This document shows, piece by piece, positions 45,975-57,720 of a DNA stretch of 64,000 bases (position 1 is its first letter; the number at the start of each line of letters is the position of its first letter). The DNA comes from Rana temporaria (Eukaryota; Chordata; Amphibia; Anura; Ranidae), in contig NC_053491.1 in the NCBI RefSeq assembly GCF_905171775.1, positions 133,239,483 through 133,303,482 of the forward strand, read 5' to 3'. A model generated the notes under the pieces. The model was not told the origin of the DNA, did no database searches, and was given only the letters and a program-made list of their open reading frames with translations. The translations under genes and the position numbers were made by a program.

Positions 45975-46577
45975 AGGGCCAGATCCACATACAAGTAGAT
46001 TGGCGCAGCGTATCAGAGATACACTACGCCGCCGTACCTTACCTGGTGTTCTTTCGAAACCTCAACGATTTTGCGCCGTAAGTTTCTGGCGTAGTGTATT
46101 TCTGGCGGTGGATTTCAAATTGGGCGCCGTGCATTGCGCTAAATGACATCGCTAGGACGTCATTTTTTTAACTTAGACATGAGTTACGTCTATCCCGATT
46201 CACGGACGACTTACGCAAAAACAAAATTCAAATTTCGACGCGGGGACGACGGCAAGTCTATGTATACGCCGCAAAATACCAGCTTTAACTATACACCGGA
46301 AAAAGCAGACTACAGACGATGTTACAGAATGCGACGGCCGCGCATACGTTCGTGGATCGTCGTAAACCGCTAATTTGCATACCCGGCGCGGAAAACGACA
46401 CAAACTCCACCCATTGGACGCCGAAGTATTGCATCTAAGATCCGAAGGCGTACAGAGCCGTACGCCTATCGGATCTTACCCAGATGCCGTCGTATCTTGG
46501 TTTGAGGATTCAAACTAAAGATACGACGCGGGTAATTTGAAAGTACGCCGGCGTACTTGTTCTGTGGATCTACCCCC
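45975..46577. mobile_element. Family E foldback element, copy 3
   Basis: The left end gggccagatccacatacaag is mirrored by gtacttgttctgtggatctaccccc. Interior pairs include atccgaaggcgtac / gtacgcctatcggat. CG-rich and non-coding. Much of the interior resembles copy 2. Confidence 0.85.
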
Positions 46578-47399
46578 AAGTGTGTAATCAGCAGGGGCAG
46601 CACAGGAGCAGAGTGACCTCAGCCTTCAGTTGTTCAGAATGACTGAAGCTGAAGTCATTCTACGTTGGGAATTGCACACTATTCATGATGGCCCTGAGAA
46701 ACAGTGGCAGTATATAGGGTCCATTTGTGCTGTATGTATGTGAACAATAGCACACATGTTTACACAGACAAAAATACAATCCAAATTGGACCGTGAACAC
46801 AGATTTTTTTTTAGATTTGGATTACGAATCTAAACAGTGTGGACCAAAATGGACCAATGTGAATGGGCTATAACACACAATACTGCTGCATTAAGATCTG
46901 TATAAAATATGGCCCTGGGGACAGTCAATTGTATGTCCACATATGTGTATCATTTTATTAAAGAGAACTGCAATACAAAAACATAATTTCAAACTCCTCA
47001 TGGAAGGCATACTTAAATATTTTTATTATCTTATCTGGCTCTGAGCTGCCAGCCAACCATCATGTGATAAGGCATACTTCTAAACAAATAGTACAATTAT
47101 AATTGATTTAATACAGGACACTTTCACCGCCTTCCTGCGCAGGCCAATTTTCAGCTTTCAACACTTTCACACTGTGAATGACAATTGCATGTAAAACTGT
47201 ACCTTGATGACATTTGTATCATTTTTTTGAGACGGATGGAGATTTCTTTTGGTGGTATTTAATCCCCACTGGCTTTTTTTTTTGCTAAACAAATGTAAAA
47301 AACAACAAACATTTTGAAGGAAAAAAAATTGAGGATTTTTTTTTTTTAATTTCTGTTATAAAATTTAGCCAATAAGTAATTTGTATTCTTCACTGATTT

Positions 47400-47655
47400 G
47401 TGCTGATGAGGTTACACTGATGGGTATTGATTGGCTGCACTGATGGGCCTGCACTGATGGGCATTGATGAGGCTGCACTGATGAGGTGGCACTGATGGCC
47501 ACTGATAGACCGCACTGATGGACCCTTATGAGGTTGCACTGATAAGGAAGCAGTGATGTTAACTGATAGGGGGTACTAATGAATACTGATATGCTGCACT
47601 AATGGGCACTGATATGCTGAACCTATGGGTACTGATTGGCAATGATGGGGCTGCA
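47400..47655. repeat. Minisatellite of ctgcactgatgggcattgat-type units
   Basis: Imperfect units of about 16-30 bases built on gcactgatggg / gcactgatgag / gctgcactgat recur more than ten times, with drift toward the right (ctgcactaatgggcactgat). Confidence 0.85.
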
Positions 47656-47704
47656 CTTATAAGAACAGGAAAGCTGGTTATCAGCTTTCCTTTCCCCACA
47701 TAGG

Positions 47705-47880
47705 GGGTTACTTACTAAAATTGCATTGTGCAAAATCTGGTGCAGCTGTGCATAGAAAACAATCAGCTTCCAGGTTTTATTGTCATAGCTTAATTGAACA
47801 AGCTGAAGTTAGAAGCTGTTTGGCTACCATGTACAGCTGCACCAGATTCTGATTGCACAAGGTTTAGAAAATCCCCCCCC
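47705..47880. mobile_element. Small palindromic element (gttacttactaaaattgca left end)
   Basis: ggggttacttactaaaattgc and gtgcaaaatctggtgcagctgt pair with acagctgcaccagattctgattgca and gtttagaaaatccccccc. Same family as 9190 and 43725. Confidence 0.7.
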
Positions 47881-48115
47881 CCCCATAGTGACAGAGGAAA
47901 TGAAATGCAAATAACCGTCATTTGTTTACATGGGATCAGCTGTGATTGGACACAGCTGATCACATTGTAAAGAGACAATGATCACCACTAATCACCGATC
48001 TGCGTGCCCCTGAAAGTTTGCACAAGTGGCATGAACGGGATCACATCATATGACATCCACCCTAAAGGAGGAGAGTGCCGCCTAGCTGTCCGTGTGCTAT
48101 AGGCTAGGCGGGAAC

Positions 48116-49010
48116 TGGTTGTAGGCTAGACAGAAACCCCCCACAAATTTCGACAGAGAAAAAATAATAATGTATTTAGAACAGATATAAAGCTGAAATC
48201 CCCACACATTTTCAAGTACAAAATGTGTTGATTGAAAACTGTTTGTACTTAGGAAAAAAGATCTTTTGACAGGGCACATCTACAGAAGCACATCATTTTT
48301 CTGTAATTTAAGGAAGCTGCCTTTATCCCTGTAAATATTCCAGAGAAAGTCATAGCATGTGCATAACGCACACCATTCATTTAGAAAACAGAAACAAAAT
48401 AATGATTAGAAAACCAACATTCATTTATGAAAAATACATACAAAAAAAATAAGGCCGCATTACAGAAAACCATTATAGATATTCAGCTGTAAGACCAGAC
48501 ATCCAAAGTGCATTTAAGAGCTTCTTGCCAACTTTTACATCTCTACAGAACAAAATGAACCACAAAGTTTACCCTCACAGGTGGTGTCAGAACACAAAAT
48601 TGAAGACTTGTAGCCTCCTGTCTGTTCACCAGTTAGTCAGCACCAACACGCCAGAAAAGCAGTGGGTCACCCTCAAATTGCGATTTTTGGCCTGAGACAA
48701 CCACCTTAAGGGAGCATAGTCTGTTATTAATTGAAAGTGACATCCCAGAAAATATCACCACAGAGAATCCAGGCGCCACTTAATGTCCAAACACTCTAGC
48801 TCCACAATGCTATAATGTCTCTTTGTTGGTGTCCGCTTTCAACTTAAAAAGACCAGTGGTATTCTTCTCTATCAACCTTCTTTCGACAGGACAGCCCTAA
48901 ATCACCAGCCATACACTTGAGACATCATTTTGTACCACAGTTCTTGTTTAAAACATGGAGATACAAGGACTGGCTGTTTGCATGGAGCCTGCTTAAAATC
49001 TTCTTCAACC
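48116..49010. other. Intronic sequence without recognised features
   Basis: No repeats or coding similarity recognised. Confidence 0.45.
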
Positions 49011-49020
49011 ACTGTATTTC

Positions 49021-49025
49021 ATATA

Positions 49026-49090
<65 letters not shown>

Positions 49091-49137
49091 TGTATATACT
49101 GTATACACACATATATATGTATATATATATATAAAAA
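49021..49137. repeat. TA microsatellite
   Basis: About 35 TA units, interrupted by tgtatatactgtatacacac and followed by a shorter TA run. Confidence 0.95.
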
Positions 49138-49679
49138 AGCATATATAAAATAAAAGGGGGCAGTGTTAACGTGTGGGTGTCTAACTGTGAATAGCACTTA
49201 AAGCCATTGCAAAGGGATATGACAGTTTGGATAACAAAGTTACGTTTTTCAAAGATGATTATTTTAGACCATACATAAGCAGCAGCAATACAACTTAGTA
49301 AGATTACCTAATGTACTGATTTGTATGTCACATCAACAGGCAAGTGTCAGAGGGGCACAATGATCATTTCCATCATTGTGATAAAATATGTAATTCCTCT
49401 GTATACTCTTACAGACTTAGTAATCGTATATTAATAAAGTATATAAACATTGCAATCTGTAGGTTTAACATGCACAAGAAGGAGATTGGTGATATAACAG
49501 ATCATAAATATAAACTGTATATTTACATCAGCGTTCTGTATTTGTGGCTGTTATTGTAAGTCTTTTGCAAGGTCTTTAGGAGTTGTATATGTTTCTTATG
49601 TTTTATTATGTTGCATTGTTTTAGATATCATCATTTAATCCAGTTGTCTATAATTCAACATTTGCCTTTTTTTGTACAG

Positions 49680-49818
49680 CACAACCAACTGCTCACAAGA
49701 CTACTGAATCTACTGTTTCTACAACTTCATCAGTCAACAGCTATGTCAGTGGGTACAACACGGAGACTGATGGCAACAATACACAGGGAGATAACAATCT
49801 GTTCCAAGTCCCCAGAAT
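49680..49818 (+). CDS. PCLO: PCLO exon: C2A-C2B linker, Thr/Ser/Asn-rich
   Basis: The acceptor tttgtacag follows a strong pyrimidine tract and the donor is gtaagt at 49819. The exon encodes QPTAHKTTESTVSTTSSVNS, YVSGYNTETDGNNTQGDNN and LFQVPR, then two bases of Ile. The N(L)F-x-(V/I)PRIG ending and the TESTVS start match the Piccolo linker, but the middle is much more diverged and richer in Thr and Asn than the mammalian Ser/Gly-rich version I recall. It should be disordered. The first two bases need one base from the previous exon, which either 40280 (a) or 42555 (g) supplies. Confidence 0.9.
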
Positions 49819-50838
49819 GTAAGTCTTATTTGCTTCTTTGTAAGGCCGACCATTGACGGTTCGAATCTCAGCTCGTTTAGCAGGAACTGGCCGAGACTCG
49901 AACCATGTGTGGGCAGTCTGAATGTACCAAGTTGATCAATCAACTTGGGTACAACCAGCCTGTCGGATTCACTTGTAATTATAACTATTGGCTGCTATAG
50001 GTGCTAGTAGGGTCAGGGGGAAGCCGGCAGAAGACAATTGATCAACAGGAGAAAGCAGCTATCACATGAGTGAGATGTTCGAATGGGTAACTAGTACTTC
50101 GTGAGGACATCATTTTAGATTTTATTGTAATGTTTATCTGAAATAGGTTTTTGAGGCAGCTTTCACATGTACTGTATGACTGTATTCAGGGCAGTTTGTT
50201 TGCAGTCCTATACAATTAACACTGGAATAGATAGAAAAAAACAGTTAGTCTGAGATACATGCAGATAACATGTATATTATATACTGTATCTTTTGTTGTA
50301 TTTTTATGCCATTTTTATTTGTTTGGATAGCATGGGAAAGGGTTACTGTGTCAATATTTTCATTAGACAGGAGAAGGAATAGAATCCCTGCAAGGTTTTA
50401 TAAGGGCCTGTGTTCTTGGACAAATGCAGCTTGTTTTAGATGCCTTTTGCTTCCATTTGACATCAGTTTGAGATGCTCCTGTGAGCTTTTTACCTCCTTC
50501 TCTACATGTCACCAATAGTAAGATTTGCTTTTAATTTTTCCTAACATTGTTTCAAGCAACGGGAATAAATTGAAGCTATACTTAAAAGAAACATTATTAT
50601 TATTATTATTATTATTAATATTATGAAAAAATAGAGGATGGCTTTGCTGTTCAATGAACTATAATGTTCTCTTGCTTCAGTACTAACCCAAAAGGTATTG
50701 AGATAGGACTTCTGACTTTTTTGATGTGTATATCTGTCCCAGATAATTGACCAAAAGTATTTGGGCTTGTGGGTCAACATAACAGCCAGGTAGCTTGTAT
50801 CAGGAAAGTCAACAATGGCTGACCTCCTACATCCTTTC
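49819..50838. other. Intronic sequence, small (ATT)n tract
   Basis: An (att)n run at 50597-50618 is the only simple repeat. No gene or element end is clear. Confidence 0.45.
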
Positions 50839-52048
50839 TTTTTTTTTTAAATCAAAGATGTTTATTGAGACAAAAAAGGAACAGAAAATAAATTCACAGC
50901 TAGTCCACAGCTCACATACTGTACAGGACACAAAATTGTTCCAACCGTTCAGATATCAGCTCAAAAGGTATATTCAGACAGTTTACATAGCAACCAATGC
51001 CATCACATATCACACATGTCAATTACTACAATTAAAGGGTGCCATTCCTTCAACAGATCGCCCCGGCATTCAAAATACATACAAGTAATGAGTCGTATTC
51101 CCTGTCCACCCTACCTCCCGCCTGTCCACCCATCAACTATCTAAACAGCCTATCCATGACCAAATCAACCGGGGACAGGCCAGGCATATCCAACCATGGA
51201 GCCCACAGCCTATCAAATTTTCCCGAACAACCCCTGTGTTAATAGATATACTTCTCCATTCTTATGGTATCACCCATTTGGGTAATCTATTCCTTCAACA
51301 TTGGGGGCTCAACCGCCTTCCAATGTCGAAGGATCAGCCTGCGGGCCTGAAACAGAGCCCTCGCTATGGCCTGCCTGCTATTGTCATCTGTGGGGATGCC
51401 GTCCAAAATCCCCAGTAAACATGGTTTCGGATCAATGGGTATAGCAGTCAGATAAAATCTATTAATGGTGGCCACAACCCCCGTCCAGAACAAATAAAGC
51501 TTGGGGCACCGCCACAACAGATGGATTAGGTCCCCATGATCCCTTGCGCATCTAGAACAGTTGGAGTCCAGTCTCAAACCCATTCTAAACAGCCTGTCAG
51601 GTGTGTAATGTACTCTGAGAACAATGTACAGTTGAGATAACTGTTGGGCCACGTTTAACGAGCATAGTTGCACTGCCTGGAGTGCTTCCTCCCATTGTTC
51701 ATCCTCGAATGTCCCTACATCCCTCTCCCACTTGTTGGAAGCTGTAAGGGGAAAACCCTCCAGGTATACATTAAGAATCATGGAGTAGGTTCTAGAAATG
51801 AAGCCCTTAAACTGAGACACTTCGGCCATATGTTTGAATATAGGTGTATGCGAAAGAACCCAGGGGGTCCCTACATTACACCCTTTCTTAACATGTTTAC
51901 ATGGTTTTACCATTACATTTATTTTTATAGCAATTAGTAGAGGGCATAGATTTCCTTTAATGCACCTTGTATTAAAAGGAAGAAAAGTAATTGGGCCTTG
52001 GGTCGGAAGAGAGTGGGCCTTTGTTTCACATTTAATTTTCTCCACATT
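50839..52048 (-). mobile_element. 5'-truncated L1-like LINE 3' end with poly(A) tail
   Basis: The plus strand begins with a T run at 50840-50850, the poly(A) tail of a minus-strand insertion, then ttattgag (the reverse of ctcaataa, a polyadenylation-like signal). The minus-strand frame 51287-52045 encodes YIVLRVHYTPDRLFRMGLRL, CSRCARDHGDLIHLLWRCPK and LYLFWTGV, the C-terminal zinc-knuckle-like end of L1-type ORF2. The upstream ORF2 is absent, typical of incomplete reverse transcription. Confidence 0.88.
51287..52045 (-). pseudogene. C-terminal ORF2 fragment of L1-like LINE
   Basis: An open frame of 252 codons on the minus strand. It covers the region after the polymerase: PTQGPITFLPF start, then W(E)R DVGTFEDEQWEEAL, the CSRC...H...C box (residues about 160-180) and a terminal ALFQARRLILRHW motif. 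It has no polymerase domain, so it cannot function. The start Met is arbitrary. Its long uninterrupted frame suggests a fairly young insertion. Confidence 0.85.
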
Positions 52049-52257
52049 TTATATGAGAAACACATGATTTCTGAACTGTATTTCTAGCCTGTCTTCCCCT
52101 TACTTATCCTTACTTCTGGGTGCCTGGAACCCTGTATAAGGCAATCTGAAAAAATCTTTAAAAAAAGCTGATTGAAAAGTTTTAATATGCTTTCCTTATT
52201 TGACAAAACATAAAAAATATTTAATGAAAAGGTTAACATAAAGCACATCTAAGCCTG

Positions 52258-53176
52258 ATGCCGCGTACACACGATCATTTTTTGGCATGAAAAAAAAACT
52301 ACGTTTTTAAAAACGTCATTTAAAATGCGCAGTCGTGCGACGTGGATCCCAAACAAAATTGATGTCCTTTTTTCCCCACAAATAGAACTTTCTTTTGGTG
52401 GTATTTGATCATCTCTGCGGTTTTTACTTTTTGCGCTATAAACAAAAAAAGAGAACAATTTTGAAAAAAGAAACACAATATTTTTTACTTGTTGCTATAA
52501 TAAATATCCCAATTGAAAAAAAAAAATAATAATTCAGTTTAGGCCGATACGTATTCTTCTACATATTTATGGTATAAAAAAAAAAAACGCAATAAGCGAC
52601 TGGTTTGCGCAAAAGTTATAGCGCCTACAAAATAGGGGACAGAATTATTTTTTTTTATTATTATTTTTTTTACTAGTAATGGCGGCGATCTGCGATTTTT
52701 ATTGGGACTGCGACATTATGGTGGACACATCGGACACTTTTGACACATTTTTGGGACCATTCACATTTATACAGCGATCAGTGCTATAAATATGCACTAA
52801 TTACTGTATAAATGTGACTGGCAGGGAAGGGGTTAACACTAGGGGGTGAGGAAGGTGTTAAATGTGTACCCTGCATAGTGTTTCTAACTGTCGGGGGAGG
52901 ATACTGACTGGGGGAGGTGACCGATCTGTGTCCCTATGTACAAGGGACACAGCATCAGTCTCCTCTCTCCCTGACAGGGTGTGGATCTGTGTGTTTACAC
53001 ACACAGATGCACGTCCCTGTCTGTGTAACCGCCGATCGCGGGTGCCTGGCGGACATCGCCGCCGCCAGGCACGCGCATCGCCATCTCAGTGTTACGGCGG
53101 GCTAAAGACGTCCTCCCGGCAATTGAGAGCCACCTTGTGGCCGTCTTTTAACAATAGGAAGGATGCCAAGTGGTTA
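52258..53176. mobile_element. Composite: family D left end joined to a truncated family C element
   Basis: At 52260-52320 gccgcgtacacacgatcattttttggcatg matches the family D left end. From about 52327 the sequence matches the inside of the family C element (gtgcgacgtggatcccaaac, tttcttttggtggtatttgatc, ggccgatacg) and ends gccaagtggttaaac at 53167-53178. The family D right end and the family C left end are missing. Confidence 0.75.
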
Positions 53177-53490
53177 AACAGTTAGAATTTTGTATTTCAG
53201 TTGTACTGTATATTTGCTGTTTGTCTGGTGTTTCACTTTAAATACCATAGTTATCGTCAGATGGTTCTGTTAGATTTTTATGAATCTAGGAACAGCTATA
53301 AATTTAAGAAGCTATGGTTAAGCAATCAATACTTTCCCTGACCTTTCACCCGTATATCACTTTTTAATGAGTGAAACAAATCACATAGTCATTGTTCTAG
53401 CAATATGATAAAGAAATATGTTTCAGTGTAACTATGTAATGCAATGAAACTGATTTCAAGAAGGTCATCTTCATTATTTTGTTTTCAAAG

Positions 53491-53549
53491 TGGAAAAATG
53501 AATCAAAATGGACAAGACCAAACCGGAATAGGCTTGACTGAAACGGAAG
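53491..53549 (+). CDS. PCLO: PCLO exon: short linker before C2B (GKMNQNGQ)
   Basis: A 59-base exon between ttttcaaag and gtaaga. The first t completes Ile; it then encodes GKMNQNGQDQTGIGLTETE and leaves a g. RIGKM-QNGQ is a conserved Piccolo signature. Compared with mammals as remembered, the middle is shorter, lacking the VKQPG-type residues. Too short for ORF calling; recognised from the peptide and the matching phases at 49818 and 61613. Confidence 0.9.
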
Positions 53550-54390
53550 GTAAGATTGTTACTTGTCTTTGTCTACTTGAAACTTGACATTATTTTAAAC
53601 ATTAAACATACCTATGGGTAAACTGGTTATACTGTCAGTGAAAGCCTTTAATAGTTGGGTTTTCTCGTATTGCAATTACCAAAGGTCCAATTGATATTAC
53701 AGATATCAGGGGAGACAAGGGGCCCCTCTTCTTATGTCTTACTGGGATATTTTTTGAGAGTAATGAGAGTAATGCCTGCATTTGAATCATCGCTTGGGGC
53801 TTGAAATAAAAGTTTTGAAGCATATAAATTAAGTTAGTGCCAAAATTCCAAACATTCACTAACTCAAACAATTAGGTCCAACAGATAGAATTAAAGGTTT
53901 TCTGTAAATCTACCGATAATAGCATTCCTGGGTTAGAGGGACTTCCATTCCATCTGGATTATATCAAATAAATCTTATCTTCAGCCCTTTTAATCTAATC
54001 TCATCCTTGTCCCCCCAAGATAAATTCTACCTGGTCTTTTTGGGTTTATTTACCCAAGAATGAGGCTAGTTGATTAGCCAAGATTTTGGTAAGTAATTTT
54101 ACATCATTGTTAGTTAGGGAGATCGGTCTGTATTTTACTATTTTGCTGGCATCTTTGTTGGGTTTAGGAATGACTGTGATAAAGGCCATATTGGTTTCTC
54201 TGTCCAAGGGTTCCTCTTGTATAAATGTATAACAGGACACTTGGTGATGCTCTTGTATAAGAGCTGGGATTTAATATTTAATAATAAAAATAATGTTTAA
54301 TATACATCGTAAGAATTCATTGCAGTTACATATCATGGTGTAGCAATCCCAACATGTTTCACCATTTTCTTGATTTCTTCAGGGGATGTA

Positions 54391-55421
54391 CAATTGTGGC
54401 CAAAAGTTTTGAGAATGACACAAATATTAGTTTTCACAAAGTTTTCTGCTAAACTGCTTTTAGATCTTTGTTTCAGTTGTTTCTGTGATGTAGTGAAATA
54501 TAATTACACGCACTTCATACGTTTCAAAGGCTTTTATCGCCAATTACATGACATTTATGCAAAGAGTCAGTATTTGCAGTGTTGGCCCTTCTTTTTCAGG
54601 ACCTCTGCAATTCGACTGGGCATGCTCTCAATCAACTTCTGGGCCAATTCCTTACTGATAGCAACCCATTCTTTCATAATCACTTCTTGGAGTTTGTCAG
54701 AATTAGTGGGTTTTTGTTTGTCCACCCTCCTTTTGAGGATTGACCACAAGTTCTCAATGGGATTAAGATCTGGGGAGTTTCCAGGCCATGGACCCAAAAT
54801 GTCAACGTTTTGGTCCCTGAGCCACTTAGTTATCACTTTGCCTTATGGCACGGTGCTCCATCGTGCTGGAAAATGCATTGTTCTTCACCAAACTGTTGTT
54901 GGATTGTTGGAAGAAGTTGCTGTTGGAGGGTGTTTTGGTACCATTCTTTATTCATGGCTGTGTTTTTGGGCAAAATTGTGAGTGAGCCCACTCCCTTGGA
55001 TGAGAAGCAACCCCACACATGAATGGTCTCAGGATGCTTTACTGTTGGCATGACACAGGACTGATGGTAGCGCTCACCTTTTCTTCTCCGGACAAGCCTT
55101 TTTCCTGATGCCCCAAACAATCGGAAAGAGGCTTCATCGGAGAATATGACTTTGTCCCAGTCCTCAGCAGTCCATTCACCATATTTTCTGCAGAAGATCA
55201 ATCTGTCCCTGATGTTTTTTTTGGAGAGAAGTGGCTTCTTTTCTGCCCTTCTTGTTAAGTTAATTTTCATGGCAAAGAGGAACTTTTCAATTAATTGCAA
55301 TTCGTCTGATCACTCTTCATAACATTCTGGAGTATATGCAATTTGCCATCTCAAAAACTGAGGCAGCAGACTTTGTGAAAATTTGTATTTGTGTCATTCT
55401 CAAAACTTCTGGCCATGGCTG
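54391..55421 (-). mobile_element. Tc1-like transposon, copy 3, internally deleted (1031 bases)
   Basis: The terminal repeats are caattgtggccaaaagttttg at 54391 and caaaacttctggccatggctg ending 55421, with TA on both sides (54389-54390 and 55422-55423). Most Tc1 elements are near 1.6 kb, so about 0.5 kb is missing: the DNA-binding N-terminus of the transposase is gone while the catalytic part remains. Confidence 0.93.
54567..55300 (-). pseudogene. Tc1-type transposase of copy 3, catalytic part only
   Basis: Minus-strand frame 54833-55300 has VIFSDEASFRLFG with the first Asp, YHQSCVMPTVKH, WGCFSSKGVG and FQHDGAPCHKAK with the second Asp. A one-base loss after HKAK (near 54836) shifts the frame; the next frame, 54567-54836, continues ITKWLRDQNVDILGPWPG and SPDLNPIENLWSILKRR with the third acidic residue. 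All three catalytic positions are kept. The N-terminal helix-turn-helix pair is absent and the frame is broken, so it is inactive. Confidence 0.9.
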
Positions 55422-56755
55422 TATACTACCACACCTGGACAGGTGAATTAAATATAAAGGTGAATGTATATGCATATAAATTGTACATTCAAGATTCACA
55501 GTTGTATTCATATAGTACATTGGCAACTTGAATCAAACTTTGGCTATATAAGGGTATCAAAATCCACAAAAAAAACAACAACAAACAATTGCTTTAAAAA
55601 AACACCCACGCTGCTGTAATTTATGCGTCGGGTGTCCTGAAACCTATGCTATGAGGAAGGCTGACACAGAAACTCGTTAGTATTTCAAAGATGTTATAAC
55701 TGTATTGTAGTGCACAATACAATTTCATAAGAAGGAGCGTTTGTGTGCCGTCTCTTGATTTCTATGGATACTATTTCTCCTCCTTTCTCTCTGGTAATTT
55801 GGACACTAATCCTTGTTTGAAAAATCCCTGTGGGTTCAATGTCAAATGCAGCCAATTGCCCTTTATGGTAAGATGCCCTTCAGAAATCTCTGTGTTTGTT
55901 GTTTTTGTTTGTTTTTTGGGGATTGTGATACCCTTATATAGCCAAAGTTTGATTCAAGTTGCCAATGTACTATATGAATACAACTGTGAATCTTGAATGT
56001 ACAATTTCTATGTATATACATCCACCTTTATATTTAATTTATCTGTCCAGGTGTGGTAGCATACATCCCCTGAGGAAACCTATCAAATGGTGAAACATGT
56101 TGGGATTGCTACACCAGTGTCCTGTGCTATATAATTTTGGGATGTGATGCCTTTGAGATTCTCTCTCACCAACCTTATATTGCCCTTGTATAATTGTGTT
56201 GAATATGTTTTTTAGGTGGGGAATGAGAGTGTCCTGTCTTATAGCCTCTTTGATTTCCATCTATGTGATTGGACTTGCAAGGGTATTCTTATGTACGGTA
56301 CTTTGGTTAGTTTGGGTAATGGGAGATCTTAAAGAAATGTCTGGATTTCAGCTATAAGAGGTTGTTATGGATTACTGTGTAAGAATGAAAACAATTAGGA
56401 CTGCCTTGTAAGATTACGTTGGGGTTTTGGGTGTAGGTTCTGGTGTTCTGGTACTGGTGTGGATTTGGGGATAGACATACAGTATACTGAAATTTAGGTA
56501 AGAGTTTAGCTAGCTAGCAATGTCACTATCATGTCTTTTTGGAAATAAAAAGTGTGGTCATTCCACCCAATGCCTTTCTCAGCTTTAGTTATTAATGCTA
56601 GATTAAGAGCCATTCTTTTGTCTTCAATTTTTTATTTTATTTTTTATGCAAGTCTCTGCCTGGTTTATTTTTCTGACCTTTTAGTAAGGATTGTAGTTTA
56701 CAATCTGGCTGTGTGATATATGACTGATGTTGACACTTGACCTCTGATGCAGTTT

Positions 56756-56758
<3 letters not shown>

Positions 56759-56834
<76 letters not shown>
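56759..56834. repeat. TA microsatellite
   Basis: About 37 TA units without interruption. Confidence 0.95.
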
Positions 56835-56838
<4 letters not shown>

Positions 56839-57257
56839 AGTGGCTTTGTGTGCAGGTACAATTTTGATTAGAGATGTATATGTAGGGGCATTAAGTTAAA
56901 AATATGTTTTTGATGTGTTTGGATTTCTCAGAAAATTACAGGGTCACTTAGCAATGAGTATTTTACTCTCCAGTGGAATGTTCTTAGGTTGGACATCTAG
57001 TAGCGTCAAGGTCACCAAATAAGGATCTAACCATGCCATTTCAAAAAATGATAGCCATGGATACTAAAGGGTTCAATATTGGTAAGATAAATACAGTATA
57101 TAGTCAATACTAGAATAGTATAGTAAGAGTAATAGTTATAGTAATAGTAAGTAATAGTAATAGTAATAACAGGAGTAATAATTATGTGACCACCAGGGTT
57201 ATTGAGTTAAGTAGTTTAGCTAATTTAGTGCCTGTTTTGGTTGGTTGTTTAAGTTAA

Positions 57258-57720
57258 AGGATCACTAAAGGAATTATTTTTTTAGCTAAATAGCTTCCTT
57301 TACCTTACTGCAGTACTGGTTTCATGTCCTCATTGTTCGTTTTTGCTTTGAAGTAGCTGTAATTCTGCTGTGATCTCCACACTTACTGCTTGTCTGGCTC
57401 CTTATGAAAAAACTCATGGGAGCTTCTCACTGTGGTCTAAGCTGTGTGTCTAAAACTCCTCAGAACCAATCAGATTCAATTTAAAAACAAAACACTGCCC
57501 TGGATTTGTTTGTTTTTGTCCTGTGGGTCTCTTTACTTCACATAAACATGAAACCATGAACCATGAAAACCATGAAAACCAAAAGTGAAACTAGAGGCAC
57601 ATTATATGATAGAATTTAATCTATTTTTAATCATGTTTAAAAGGAATCAGTTAACTTTTATGTCTCTATACCCTGTAAATAGTCATTTCAGCAAAAAAAA
57701 TGTTTTCCTTTAGTGACCCT
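57258..57720. mobile_element. TTAA-flanked foldback element (aggatcactaaagga ends)
   Basis: It begins aggatcactaaagga after TTAA at 57254-57257 and ends tcctttagtgaccct before TTAA at 57721-57724. The interior has a different sequence from families A and B and no coding capacity. Confidence 0.85.

Larger units (their letters stand above)
47120..48115. mobile_element. Family C-like repeat region with minisatellite and nested palindrome
   Basis: The motifs agatttcttttggtggtattta and ttttttgctaaacaaa resemble the interior of the family C element at 21023-22006. It contains a minisatellite (47400-47655) and a small palindromic element (47705-47880). Clean ends were not found. Confidence 0.55.
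54224..56133. mobile_element. Foldback element with ataacaggacact ends, split by a Tc1 element
   Basis: The left end acaggacacttggtg pairs with caccagtgtcctgt at 56113-56126. Inside, tggtgtagcaatcccaacat at 54340-54359 pairs with atgttgggattgctacacca at 56097-56116. At 55427-55560 accacacctggacag, gtacattcaagattcacagt and ttggctatataagggtatc are mirrored at 55927-56054. The left arm holds the Tc1 element at 54391-55421. Confidence 0.85.

Noticed and set aside
54370..54981. A 203-codon plus-strand open frame
   Set aside because: It is the antisense shadow of the Tc1 transposase encoded on the minus strand.
55745..55996. An EGF-like looking piece (NPCLKNPCGFNVKC)
   Set aside because: Only one short Cys cluster within the central part of a foldback element, without flanking splice sites or further EGF repeats.
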